Of a DNA stretch of 64,000 nt, positions 17,692 to 26,430 are shown one piece after another. How positions within the stretch are numbered: position 1 is the first letter of the stretch; each line of letters begins with the position of its first letter. A program made the translations under genes and the position numbers. This DNA comes from Candidatus Latescibacterota bacterium (GTDB lineage Bacteria; JAAXHH01). The notes under the pieces are model-generated. The model saw only the letters and a list, made by a program, of their open reading frames with translations, did no database searches and was not told the origin of the DNA. The stretch is taken from the NCBI GenBank assembly GCA_012270975.1, contig JAAXHH010000129.1:1-64000 (forward strand), in the 5' to 3' direction.

Positions 17692-18576
17692 TCAGTCTTT
17701 TCGGATCTCCCAGAGTTCCACCACCATATCGGCGGGATAGCCTATGGGATCGAAGTCGTCTGTTTCCCGCGCGTCGCAACCCACCTCTCCGAAGAGGTTC
17801 TCGATGGTCCGGGAGGAATGATGTTGCGCCTCGCCGATGGTGTGGTACAGATAGACCGCCGAGGGAAGTATGATCGGATAGCCCATCTCGTACAGCGCGT
17901 AGGCCGGCTGATCTGCGTGCAAACGCCCGATGACGTCGTCGGCGCGCTGCGCGATTCGCTTGCCCCCGTGCTCGATGTCGACGTCGAAACGGAAGGCGAA
18001 GTGACTGCGCAGGTATCCCTGGTCGTGCAGGAAGCGGCCGACGCGGCCGATCCCTTCGGATAGCTGCCTCAGCTTGTCAGAGTCGGCCAGGTCGCCGGGC
18101 AGGTCCAGGGCGAGGTGGTCCCGCAGCTGATCGAAGAACGATTTACCCACGCGGACGGTAAAAAGGCGGCGTTCGCGCTCCAGCGCATGGTCATAGCGAT
18201 CGATGTGCCGTTCGATGCGCTCGAAGGCCGATCTGTAGAAGGCGTAGGAAAGGGCGTCGAACTCTCCGGACTGTATGGGCTGCATGGGCTGTAAGGGCTG
18301 CGCGGATCGCCTGGGCTGCGGCGCGCTGTCACCGCCGCGATGGACAAAGGACTCAAGCAGTCCGCTCCTGGCCGGTCTGTGGTACACCGCCTCGATGTAT
18401 GTGTCTATATACTCCTGCACGTCATCCAATGCGCCGTCGTGCTCGCCAAGCTTCCGCCATTCGGTGACGATGGCGTCGGACATGAACGTGGTGAATTCGC
18501 TGCCGACCTGCCACCACGCCTCATATTCCGGAAATGGACGTTCCTGAACGACGAGATCGAGCGGTTTTGCAGTCAT
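17692..18576 (-). CDS. Conserved-looking hypothetical protein
   Basis: Not recognised. The 294-residue soluble product has no signal peptide or membrane segment. It is rich in aromatic and charged residues (EYEAWWQVGSEF, YHTIGEAQHHSSRTIENLF, DFDPIGYPADMVVELWEI). An internal run PLQPMQPIQ is encoded by three 9-bp tandem repeats (18272-18298) in what looks like a linker. It starts 40 bp downstream of the TPR lipoprotein gene and precedes the Fe/2OG oxygenase and AGCS symporter on the same strand, so it may belong to that operon and pathway. Codon use matches its neighbours. Confidence that it is a gene is good; its function is unknown. Confidence 0.75.
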   Translation of the reverse strand: MTAKPLDLVVQERPFPEYEAWWQVGSEFTTFMSDAIVTEWRKLGEHDGALDDVQEYIDTYIEAVYHRPARSGLLESFVHRGGDSAPQPRRSAQPLQPMQPIQSGEFDALSYAFYRSAFERIERHIDRYDHALERERRLFTVRVGKSFFDQLRDHLALDLPGDLADSDKLRQLSEGIGRVGRFLHDQGYLRSHFAFRFDVDIEHGGKRIAQRADDVIGRLHADQPAYALYEMGYPIILPSAVYLYHTIGEAQHHSSRTIENLFGEVGCDARETDDFDPIGYPADMVVELWEIRKD

Positions 18577-18616
18577 GGGTGTTCAACTTCGCTGCCTGGC
18601 GAACCGGCTGTCCGGT

Positions 18617-20845
18617 TCACCGCGGTTTATTCAGAAAGGTCTCCACCTGGGGAAGCAGCATGGGATCCGTGGATAGGCGTATGTACTCCCGCATCGAATC
18701 CCGGGCGCTTTCGTCGTCGCCGAGCCGGTAGTACGCGATACCCAGGCGAAAATGACCGGCGGGAAGTTCCGGAGCGAGGCGGACGACTTCTTCGTAGCTT
18801 CGAATGGCCTGATGGTAACGGTGCAGAAGATCGTTGACAAGACCAATATTGAAATAAGCGGTGGTAAACCCCGGCCGCAGCGTCCTGGCCCGTTCAAGGG
18901 CGTTCAGAACCCGGTCCGCGGCCTCGGTACGGGCCCGCATGGTCTCCAAAGCCTCCCGCGCGGCCGTTCCATCCGATGCGCCGGCCAGCCGGACCGCTTC
19001 TTCCCAGGATTTCAATGCCGACTCGTAGTCGCCGCCGGATACTTGCGCGATGGCCAGCATGGCGTTGGGCAACGGGTCTGCGGACTCCGGGTCAAGGATC
19101 TGCCCCACGGCCGATTCCGCCGCGTTCCATTTACCCTGGGCCAGCAGAACGGCGCCCCGGGCCAGGCGCGCGGCGTTCCATCCCGGCCGAGCGACGAGGG
19201 CGTCCTCGAAGTGCGAAAGCGCGTTGTCCAGCTCGTGGGCGAAGGCGGCATCGACGCCCCGGCGGTAGGCGGACCTGGCCTCGCCGCCCACGGCGGAAGA
19301 ACGGGCGGGTACGCGCCGGAGCGGCAACCAGTCGAAAACCAGCCGGGCTGTAGTATCATGCCCCGCCCACCGGGCCGCGAGAACGCGCCAGGTACCGATC
19401 ACGTCGTCGAGCATGGCGTCTCTGCTGTACGACAGGGCCAGGTTGTTGTAGGCCTCCGCGAAATCGTCCCGGAGCGCGAGAGCCTTCTGAAACTGTTCCC
19501 TGGCATCTTCGTGCCTTCCCTGCTCGAGGTACGCCATGCCGAGATTGTTGTGTACCTCGGCGATGCCCGTCTCGGCCCGGATGACTTTCATGTATTCGTC
19601 AATCGCGTCATCGAGCCGGCCGGCCTCCGCGTACAGCAGTCCGAGGTTGGTGCGGGCGTCGTAGAAGCGGTCGTCCAGCGAAAGCGCCTCGCGATACGCT
19701 TCCATGGCCTCTTCCGTCCGGTCCAGGTTGGCGAACATCGTGCCCAGGTTGTTGTAGGCCTCGACGAACTCCGGGTCGATCTCAATCGCTCTTTCATAGG
19801 CTTCGGCCGCCGCCGCCGAGCGATCCTGCCGCGCGTGGATGTTGCCGATGTAAAGATGGGCCTCCGCAAATCCCGGATCTTCTTCCAGGGCCTGTTCGAA
19901 AGCCCGCATCGCCTCGTTTTCCGCTCCTTGCTCGTAATAGGTCAGCCCCATCATGTATATGTAGGGCGGCGGACGGCGTCCCCTACCGACGCCCGGCGGC
20001 GCACCCGGTCCGCCCATTCTCCCGAGCCTTGCCCGGTAGGCAGCGATGCTGCGGGCCCTTGACCGGTCCACAGCGCTCACGGAACTGCTCTCCAGGGCGC
20101 CTTCCAGGCGTCGGTCCAGTGCGGGAATGTCGGCGAAAAGATCGATCGCCTCGTCGTAACGTCCCGTCCTGGCATAGATGAGGGCGATGTTGTACCGCGC
20201 CACCGTGTGTGTGGAATCCCGTGCCAGTGTACGGTGATACAGGGCTTCCGCCTCGGCCAGGCGTCCCTGGCGGAAATGGATGTTGCCCGCCCCGGTCAGC
20301 AGTTCCGTATCTTCGGGGGCGAATACCAATGCTTCGTTATAGGCGTCCATCGCACGGTCGTACCAGCCGGCCAGTTCGCATGAACGGCCCAGGCCGATCA
20401 GCGCGTTCCGAAGCTGATACCGGTTTTCATCCGCAAGGCCACGGGCGATATCGACGGCGGCGCCATAGGCTCTTGCCGCGCCTTCGTGGTTCCCCTTGCG
20501 CGAGTAGCTTGCGCCCAGGTTGAGCCGCCAGTTGATCTCATCCGGCGAGAGGACCACCGCCTGAAGCGCTTCCCGGACCGCCTCGTCGTATCTTTCCATG
20601 TAGTAGTAGGCCACGCTCAGGTTTCCGAAGGCTTCGGAATCCGTCATGTCCATGGCCAGCGCGCGGCGGTAGTACGTGACGGCTTTCGCGTAGTCGCCGT
20701 TGCGCAGGGATGCATTCCCGGCCGCGACAAGCCTTCCGGCGTCGGTGTCGTCGGTAACGGGTCTCGGCGTACTCGAGCAGCCCGCGCCCGCCCAAAGGAT
20801 GGAGAGAGCGGCCATACCGATGCAGGTTTTCAATCGGACGGACAT
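18617..20845 (-). CDS. TPR-repeat lipoprotein
   Basis: Cell-envelope scaffold for protein-protein contacts. The ATG at 20845 follows GGAG with a 9-nt gap and gives 742 residues. A lipoprotein signal ends at the lipobox WAGAGC (Cys about 23). At least twelve tetratricopeptide repeats follow, with textbook units such as AEAYERAIEIDPEFVEAYNN, AMEAYREALSLDDRFYDA and AREQFQKALALRDDFAEAYN. A glycine/proline-rich break (about 275-300) separates two TPR blocks, and a final block ends near the C-terminus. It diverges from recA and is the first gene of the minus-strand series running to the AGCS symporter. Confidence 0.9.
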   Translation of the reverse strand: MSVRLKTCIGMAALSILWAGAGCSSTPRPVTDDTDAGRLVAAGNASLRNGDYAKAVTYYRRALAMDMTDSEAFGNLSVAYYYMERYDEAVREALQAVVLSPDEINWRLNLGASYSRKGNHEGAARAYGAAVDIARGLADENRYQLRNALIGLGRSCELAGWYDRAMDAYNEALVFAPEDTELLTGAGNIHFRQGRLAEAEALYHRTLARDSTHTVARYNIALIYARTGRYDEAIDLFADIPALDRRLEGALESSSVSAVDRSRARSIAAYRARLGRMGGPGAPPGVGRGRRPPPYIYMMGLTYYEQGAENEAMRAFEQALEEDPGFAEAHLYIGNIHARQDRSAAAAEAYERAIEIDPEFVEAYNNLGTMFANLDRTEEAMEAYREALSLDDRFYDARTNLGLLYAEAGRLDDAIDEYMKVIRAETGIAEVHNNLGMAYLEQGRHEDAREQFQKALALRDDFAEAYNNLALSYSRDAMLDDVIGTWRVLAARWAGHDTTARLVFDWLPLRRVPARSSAVGGEARSAYRRGVDAAFAHELDNALSHFEDALVARPGWNAARLARGAVLLAQGKWNAAESAVGQILDPESADPLPNAMLAIAQVSGGDYESALKSWEEAVRLAGASDGTAAREALETMRARTEAADRVLNALERARTLRPGFTTAYFNIGLVNDLLHRYHQAIRSYEEVVRLAPELPAGHFRLGIAYYRLGDDESARDSMREYIRLSTDPMLLPQVETFLNKPR

Positions 20846-21150
20846 CCTGTTTCGCTCCAAATCAAGTTTTTCTCGAGAAGCGAAGATGCTTCGCGTACTC
20901 TTGTAATATATCGCATTTCCAGTACCGTCCGCCCGTTTTTATTCGGTACGTATCACGAAAGGAGGCATCGAATCGAAACTACTTTACAGCACAGCCGCTC
21001 GAAGGTACTTTTTTTCCAAGAATCCTCGCCTGAACCCGACTATTTCAATCAGTCGGTCCGAAACCGCTTGACACTATACAATTGTTTGGTATATTCAGCG
21101 AATATGCCATGAGATTTGATCATGAGATCAACGAAAGGGAGATCCAGGCT
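20846..21150. other. Divergent regulatory region between TPR lipoprotein and recA
   Basis: About 305 bp, AT-rich towards recA. It contains the recA promoter and operator candidate (21068-21095) and presumably the oppositely directed promoter of the TPR gene near 20880-20930. No other gene is seen. Confidence 0.6.
21068..21095 (+). promoter_or_regulatory. recA promoter with embedded inverted repeat (possible LexA operator)
   Basis: A perfect TTGACA (21068-21073), a 16-bp spacer and TATATT (21090-21095) make a strong sigma-70-type promoter 55 bp before the recA ATG. TATAC (21075-21079), 9 nt, GTATA (21089-21093) is an inverted repeat overlapping the spacer and -10, where a repressor would block transcription. 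SOS-box sequences differ between phyla, so assigning it to LexA is inference. Confidence 0.55.
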
Positions 21151-22227
21151 ATGAATGATAGCGATCCGGGAAGGGAGAAGGCGCTCAGCGGCGCCATCAT
21201 GCAGATCGAGCGGCAGTTCGGCAAGGGGTCGATAATCAGGATGGGAGACGAGAACCCCCAGCTGTCCGTCGAGTCCATACCGACGGGATCCCTGACCCTC
21301 GATCTGGCGCTGGGCATCGGCGGCGTCCCGCGGGGACGCGTGGTCGAAATATACGGTAACGAATCATCGGGCAAGACTACGCTGGCCAAGCACATCGTGG
21401 CCGAGGCCCAGAAGCTGGGCGGAATGGCCGCGTTCATCGACGCGGAGCACGCCCTGGACATCCGGTACGCCCGGGCGCTCGGCGTGGATATGGACAAACT
21501 TCTCATCCATCAGCCCGACACGGGAGAGCAGGCTCTCGACGTGGCCGAGATCCTGGTCCGCAGCGGCGGTGTCGACGTGATCGTCATCGACTCGGTGGCC
21601 GCGCTGGTCCCCAGGGCCGAGATCGAAGGTGAAATGGGCGATTCCCACGTCGGCCTGCAGGCTCGCCTGATGTCGCAGGCGCTTCGCAAGTTGACCTCCG
21701 TCATCAACCGGTCGAGAACCTGCCTGATCTTCATCAACCAGATCCGCCAGAAAATCGGGGTCATGTACGGCAACCCCGAGACGACGACGGGGGGACTGGC
21801 CCTGAAATTCTACTCCTCGGTCCGGATCGAGGTGCGCAGGATCGGGAACATCAAGGGCGACGACGCTTCGGCCGGCATCCAGGTCCGGGGCACCGTGAAA
21901 AAGAACAAGCTGGCGGCTCCTTTTCGCGAGGCGCAGTTCGATATCATTTACGGCGAAGGGATCTCCAAGGAAAGCGACCTGATCGAACTCGGCGTCAACA
22001 ACGGGATTATAGAAAAGAGCGGGACGTGGTTCTCGTATGACGACGAGCGGCTGGGACAGGGTCGCGAGAACGTGCGGCAGCTGCTCCGTGAGCGGCCGGA
22101 GCTTGCCGGGGAAATCGAAGGGAAGGTCCGTTCGATTTTCGCACCCTCGGAACAGGACGCCGCCGCAAACAACGGGACGGCTGAGCAACCGGTGTCGAGG
22201 TCCGCACCCCCGGCCAAGGGGCGGTGA
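21151..22227 (+). CDS. recA: Recombinase RecA
   Basis: DNA-dependent ATPase for homologous recombination and SOS induction. The 358-residue product has the usual RecA length. Walker A is GNESSGKT, followed by [21 protein letters not shown] (Walker B) and [20 protein letters not shown]; the C-terminal tail is rich in Ala, Gln and Pro. The ATG at 21151 is preferred because it follows GGGAG at 9 nt and begins [16 protein letters not shown], the usual N-terminus. The upstream ATG at 21109 would lie only about a dozen bases from the predicted transcription start. Its own promoter and operator candidate lie at 21068-21095. It converges with mutY. Confidence 0.98.
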   Translation: MNDSDPGREKALSGAIMQIERQFGKGSIIRMGDENPQLSVESIPTGSLTLDLALGIGGVPRGRVVEIYGNESSGKTTLAKHIVAEAQKLGGMAAFIDAEHALDIRYARALGVDMDKLLIHQPDTGEQALDVAEILVRSGGVDVIVIDSVAALVPRAEIEGEMGDSHVGLQARLMSQALRKLTSVINRSRTCLIFINQIRQKIGVMYGNPETTTGGLALKFYSSVRIEVRRIGNIKGDDASAGIQVRGTVKKNKLAAPFREAQFDIIYGEGISKESDLIELGVNNGIIEKSGTWFSYDDERLGQGRENVRQLLRERPELAGEIEGKVRSIFAPSEQDAAANNGTAEQPVSRSAPPAKGR

Positions 22228-22243
22228 CCGCCTGTGGTTTCAG

Positions 22244-22278
22244 GACCCGGGATGTGCCCCGGCTGAGCGTCCCGGGTC
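22244..22278. terminator. Inverted repeat between convergent recA and mutY
   Basis: Perfect 9-bp arms GACCCGGGA (22244-22252) and TCCCGGGTC (22270-22278) around a 17-nt loop. The right arm overlaps the mutY stop codon. Position suggests a shared bidirectional terminator, but no T tract follows. Confidence 0.45.
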
Positions 22279-23395
22279 AGGGGAACAAGGTGGTTTGCGG
22301 ACTTTCTTCAGCCGCTGCCATGGCTTCGATGAGGCGATGGTGCGCCCTGGGGAAAGCGTATTGTTCAAGTTCGTCGGATCGAATCCAGCGGCAGTCGTTG
22401 CCGTCCCCTTGACGCGCTTCGCCCCTGAGATACGTGCAGTGGTATCCGTGCAGCGTGATTTCGAAATGGGTAAAGGCGTGCCTGACGGCTGCGAAGGCGC
22501 GGTCGACACGGATGTCGATGCCCAGTTTGCGTTTTAGTTCGTGACGCAGGAACTCTTCCCTGGCTGCCTCTTCCTCCGAGATCCCGCCCGGAAACTCCCA
22601 CAGTCCGCCCAGCAGACCCTCCAGCGGACGCCGCACGATCAGCATCTCGTCTCCCTTGCGCACGATGCCCGCCGCGACATGATGGTGGGGGCGCTGTTTC
22701 CGCGGCTGCTTGCGTGGAAGAACCGAAGGGTCGGGCAGTTCCTGGAGGGCGAGACACAGGCTGCTCACGGGGCAGCCGCCGCAGTCCGGCTGTCGCGGGG
22801 TGCATACCGTCGCGCCCAGTTCCATCATGGCCTGGTTGAAATCACCCGCCCGGCCTTTCAGGAGCAGTCTTTCGGCCAGGCCGGCCGTCTTTTTCTTCGC
22901 GGCGGCGGCAGCGGGATCATCGGTCAGGTGGAACAGGCGGCTCAGCACGCGGACTACGTTTCCGTCGACCACGGGACAGTCCCTGCCGTACGCGATGCTC
23001 AATACCGCTGCGGCCGTATAGGGTCCGACACCCGGCAACGCTGAGATCTGCGCCGGATCGTCGGGGATCCTCCCGCCGTGCAGCGCGACAACCTGACGGG
23101 CGGCCCGATGGAGGTTTCTCGCCCGGGCGTAGTATCCCATGCCTTCCCACGCCTTCAGCACTTCCTCTAGCGGCGCTTCACCCAGATCGCCAACCGTTGG
23201 GAAACGGCTCATGAACCTGTCGTAGTAGGGCCGGACCTGGTCCACGCGTGTCTGCTGAAGCATGACTTCGGATATCCAGACCGCGTATGGGTCCCGTGTC
23301 TGCCGCCAGGGCATGTCCCGCCTGTGCGCCTCGTACCAGGTGAGCAGGGCGTGCCGAAACGCTTCGACCCGTCCGGATTCCAGGATGTTTTTCAC
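22277..23395 (-). CDS. mutY: A/G-specific adenine DNA glycosylase MutY
   Basis: Removes adenine mispaired with 8-oxoguanine. The 372-residue product has the helix-hairpin-helix glycosylase domain: MPWRQTRDPYAVWISEVMLQ with the catalytic Glu, the hairpin LPGVGPYTAAAV, and VDGNVVRVLSR with the catalytic Asp region. A [4Fe-4S] loop (CTPRQPDCGGCPVSSLC, C-x6-C-x2-C-x5-C) follows. The C-terminal NUDIX-like domain (about 240-360, GGLWEFPGG) recognises 8-oxoG. It is followed upstream (23396-23504) by a 109-bp gap separating it from the DAO flavoprotein on the same strand. Confidence 0.97.
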   Translation of the reverse strand: MKNILESGRVEAFRHALLTWYEAHRRDMPWRQTRDPYAVWISEVMLQQTRVDQVRPYYDRFMSRFPTVGDLGEAPLEEVLKAWEGMGYYARARNLHRAARQVVALHGGRIPDDPAQISALPGVGPYTAAAVLSIAYGRDCPVVDGNVVRVLSRLFHLTDDPAAAAAKKKTAGLAERLLLKGRAGDFNQAMMELGATVCTPRQPDCGGCPVSSLCLALQELPDPSVLPRKQPRKQRPHHHVAAGIVRKGDEMLIVRRPLEGLLGGLWEFPGGISEEEAAREEFLRHELKRKLGIDIRVDRAFAAVRHAFTHFEITLHGYHCTYLRGEARQGDGNDCRWIRSDELEQYAFPRAHHRLIEAMAAAEESPQTTLFP

Positions 23396-23504
23396 GATTC
23401 AGTCCGCATGATTATCCAGATTCCTCGCGCCACGCCCGCGCAGCGAAAGACTGAATGGCCGGCGCGAATTGCGGGTAGACCCGGCCTACATCGACGCGAA
23501 AGCT

Positions 23505-24746
23505 TCAATGCCGGCGGGAATGGCCGGGCATGCTGTACTCACCGTGGGTGATCATGGTCCGGTTGTAGGCGTCCGTTTCATCCGGATCGAAACGGTTCGG
23601 CGAGAAGTCCTCGATATCGATTTCAGGTCTTCCGTCCGCTACGCACCCCGCCAGCAGCACGCCGGCCGCCGGATTGTAGGCGAATCCTCCGGAATGAAAG
23701 GCGACCCCCACGTAGAGTCCCGGAAACCGGTTTACGGGGCCGAGTACGGGTTCTCCGTCCCGGGAAAAGGACAGCAGCCCGGCCTTTTCGATTTCCCAGC
23801 CCGTCCGGGTTGTCCGGGCCGTCCGGTCCGCCAGATCAGCCCCGGCCGCCTTGGGGACGAGCGGCAGCAAATCGTCCCGCGCGGCGGCGTCGAGTCCCGG
23901 TGGCGGAGCGATGGCCGACATCTCGAAAGACCGGTCGGGGACATGGAACTCGGGCGCCGATGGATTCTCGATTCCCGCAAGCAGGCGCTGTCCGTAGGCC
24001 GGTCTGAGGTAGCCGCCGTAGGGATTGGCGTTGACCGCCGGGATCCGGACCGGCGAAGGCAGCGGCGCCGTGACGTATCGCTGGTGCACAAAGGACTTCA
24101 GGGGCAGTTGCAGCCCTATGCTTTCCAGTACCTTGAGGGTCCAAACGTGCACGGTGCTCACCACGGCATCGGCTTCGATTCGTTCGCCCGCCGCGACGAC
24201 ACCCGCCATGCGTCCCGAGTCCGTAATGAAGTCCGTGATCATGCATCCTTCCCTGATCCGCACACCCAGCGCCCGGCAGCCTTCCGCCAGGGCCGGGAGG
24301 TAGTGGTCCGGTTCGCTGTATCCGCCCAGGGGATCAAAGAGCCCGACAGGCTCTCCCGCAAGGACCAGGTCTGGCCACGCCGCGGCCATTTCTTCCCGGT
24401 CCATGATCTCGTATTCCACGCCCAGGCGATCATACAGGGGCAACAGGCGCTCCCGTTCCGGCCAGCTCGCGGCGTCGAAGAGATTCAGGCAGCCCACGTC
24501 CTGGAATTCGTACCCATCCAGTTCGTCGGAAAGCTCCCTGAACCGGGTCAGGCTGATCTTGCGGGCCCGTACGCCGGTTTCCGACCAGAGCAGGCCGGTG
24601 ATGATCCCGGCGGCGCGGCTGCTGGCGCCGTCTCCGACGCGTCCCTTCTCGATGACGGTTATCTCGCCGTAGGACTTGCGGGCGAGATGGTAAGCCGTGC
24701 TGAGCCCGGTCACCCCCGCGCCTACGATGACGGCGTGTCTCGACAT
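23505..24746 (-). CDS. FAD-dependent oxidoreductase, DAO/sarcosine-oxidase-like
   Basis: Probable amine or amino-acid oxidase or dehydrogenase of the glycine/D-amino-acid oxidase superfamily, 413 residues. The N-terminus has the dinucleotide-binding AVIVGAGVTGLSTAYHLAR and a matching VIEKGRVGDGASSRAAG, where DAO-type enzymes hold FAD. The C-terminal FAD contact is HSGGFAYNPAAGVLLAGCVADGRPEID. The substrate is unknown; sarcosine, dimethylglycine, proline or D-amino acids are all possible in this family. Its start abuts the stop of ytxJ (24747), so the two are translated from one message. Confidence 0.88.
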   Translation of the reverse strand: MSRHAVIVGAGVTGLSTAYHLARKSYGEITVIEKGRVGDGASSRAAGIITGLLWSETGVRARKISLTRFRELSDELDGYEFQDVGCLNLFDAASWPERERLLPLYDRLGVEYEIMDREEMAAAWPDLVLAGEPVGLFDPLGGYSEPDHYLPALAEGCRALGVRIREGCMITDFITDSGRMAGVVAAGERIEADAVVSTVHVWTLKVLESIGLQLPLKSFVHQRYVTAPLPSPVRIPAVNANPYGGYLRPAYGQRLLAGIENPSAPEFHVPDRSFEMSAIAPPPGLDAAARDDLLPLVPKAAGADLADRTARTTRTGWEIEKAGLLSFSRDGEPVLGPVNRFPGLYVGVAFHSGGFAYNPAAGVLLAGCVADGRPEIDIEDFSPNRFDPDETDAYNRTMITHGEYSMPGHSRRH

Positions 24747-25103
24747 TTACCAGTCCTCCAACGCGCTCGCTATGGCCTTTCCCGTAATGGAGAAATGGGA
24801 GGCGTGCCAGTCGACCTTCCCATCCCTGAGGAGGAGCAGTTGCGGCGACTCGTGCCGAACTTCCAGGCGGGATTCGATCTCATTGGACAGGTCCCGGTTT
24901 TCTATGACCTGGACCTGGGTGAATAGGGGTGGCGGAGAGGATGAATCCTCCTCTGCGAAATCGTGGTAATGGCCGGCAGCACTGGCACTTACCGGACACA
25001 CCGTACTGTGTTTGTAAATAAACACGGGACGATCCGACGACGAACCCACGGCCTCGTCCAGTTCCTCCATCTTCGTGAGACGCACGACACGATCCGACAT
25101 CAA
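24747..25103 (-). CDS. ytxJ: YtxJ-type monothiol bacilliredoxin-like protein
   Basis: A small thioredoxin-fold protein (118 residues) of the DUF2847/YtxJ family, which in Firmicutes removes bacillithiol from proteins. The active-site region reads YKHSTVCPVSASA, with a single cysteine in a CPxS arrangement as in YtxJ. Other fold elements are VFIYKHS, QVIENRDLSNEIESRLEVRHESPQ (with the cis-Pro) and LLLRDGKVDWHASH. Met2 (25100) is an equally possible start. Immediately followed by the DAO flavoprotein; co-translation suggests a link with amine oxidation or the peroxide it yields, but this is inference. Its presence suggests that the host makes bacillithiol. Confidence 0.82.
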   Translation of the reverse strand: MMSDRVVRLTKMEELDEAVGSSSDRPVFIYKHSTVCPVSASAAGHYHDFAEEDSSSPPPLFTQVQVIENRDLSNEIESRLEVRHESPQLLLLRDGKVDWHASHFSITGKAIASALEDW

Positions 25104-25152
25104 TCAACCTCCCTGGGATCATGGAGCCATACCAGTGAATCCTGGATTCCAA

Positions 25153-25186
25153 GATGATGCAACGGCAACGATGATGCAACGGTCGC
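25153..25186. repeat. 17-bp tandem duplication in intergenic spacer
   Basis: GATGATGCAACGG occurs at 25153-25165 and 25170-25182 (17-bp period), followed by a partial third copy GTTGCAACGAT. It lies between the MFS gene stop and the ytxJ start. Confidence 0.6.
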
Positions 25187-25224
25187 GACGTTGCAACGAT
25201 CACGACCCGCGCAGCCTGAAAGGC

Positions 25225-26430
25225 TCAGGTTACTTTCTCTACGGCCGCGGCCTCCTTGCGCACGCGGGTAGCGGCCCGTCGGAATTCACGGTCCGGCGGC
25301 AGCATCAAGGCCAGCGCCACGGCACCCAGCGGTATCAGTGCGAGCACTTCGAGCGTTGCCACGATGCCGATGCGGTCCGCGATACCGCCGATGACGATCA
25401 GTGCCCCACCCGCCGCGCCCCAGCTGAAGCCCATGGGAAAGCTGGACGCCGTGCCCGCGCTGTCCGGGACGAGTTCCTGGGCCATGGCCACGGAAACTGA
25501 ATTGGACGCCATGTTCATGAAGCCGGCCAGGAACAGCCAGACGGGAAGCAGCGGTCCGGTGTCGTAGAGTGAAACGAGCAGGAAAGGCGTGGAAAGCAAA
25601 ATCGTCGACCAGATCACGCGGCTCCGTCCCAACCTGTCCGAGAGCCAGCCGCCGACGAAACCGCCGATCACCGCGCCGCCCTGGAAGACGAAGAGCAGAT
25701 CGCCCCCCTGTTGCAGGGTAAGGCCCCGGTCCTTGAGCAGCAATACGAAAAAAGTGGCGAAACCGACCCCGGAGATGGTCCGGATGATGCCCACTACTGT
25801 GAGATTCACCATGGGCCACAGGTTCGGCCGGAATGAAGCGCCTACGTCGGCCAGGCGGGTGACCCGCCGGTCCTCGTTTCGGATGGGGATGACCCGGGCC
25901 ATGGCCAGTACGGCGATTACCGTGGGCACCGCAAGCCAGATCAGGCTTTCGATTCCGAACCGCTCCACGATGCGCGGCACGACAAAGGGGCTTGCCGCCA
26001 GTCCGGCGGTCCCGCCGACGATGAACAGCGACACGCCGTATCCGCGTCGCGAACCACTGACGTCGCCGGCCATGGACACGCTCTGGGGGTGAAAGCTGGC
26101 GGTGCCGAATCCACCCAGTATAATGAACAGCAGCAGCACGTAAAACGAAGGCGCCAGCCCCACGGCGGACATGAAGACGGCGCAGAACACCGGACCAAGG
26201 ATGATGAAATAGCGTTTCTCCATCCGGTCCCCCAGAATGCCCATCAGGGGCTGGACCAGGGAGGAGGTCATGGCCGGCAGGCCGGCGAGTATGCCGGCCT
26301 GCGTGAGGGAGAGCTGCAGGCGCGTCACGAGCGCGGGAAGAATCGGGGTCAACAGGGAAGAAAAGAGGTCCACCAGGAAATGAACCACGGTGAGCAGGAC
26401 AAGCTTGGCGCGCTGCATGTCGGACTTCAT
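25225..26430 (-). CDS. MFS transporter (fosmidomycin-resistance-like group)
   Basis: Twelve-helix major-facilitator permease, 401 residues. The start VVHFLVDLFSSLLTPILPAL, the loop LMGILGDRMEKRYF and FHPQSVSMAGDVSG resemble the Fsr/FOSMID branch; the second half repeats the MFS loop as GGWLSDRLGRSRVI. Its ATG overlaps the DUF1028 stop by 4 bp (ATGA), so it is the last gene of the operon running from glycerate kinase. In that context it may import or export the 2-hydroxyacid or glycerate-like substrate of the operon rather than a drug. This is inference from position. Confidence 0.88.
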   Translation of the reverse strand: MKSDMQRAKLVLLTVVHFLVDLFSSLLTPILPALVTRLQLSLTQAGILAGLPAMTSSLVQPLMGILGDRMEKRYFIILGPVFCAVFMSAVGLAPSFYVLLLFIILGGFGTASFHPQSVSMAGDVSGSRRGYGVSLFIVGGTAGLAASPFVVPRIVERFGIESLIWLAVPTVIAVLAMARVIPIRNEDRRVTRLADVGASFRPNLWPMVNLTVVGIIRTISGVGFATFFVLLLKDRGLTLQQGGDLLFVFQGGAVIGGFVGGWLSDRLGRSRVIWSTILLSTPFLLVSLYDTGPLLPVWLFLAGFMNMASNSVSVAMAQELVPDSAGTASSFPMGFSWGAAGGALIVIGGIADRIGIVATLEVLALIPLGAVALALMLPPDREFRRAATRVRKEAAAVEKVT

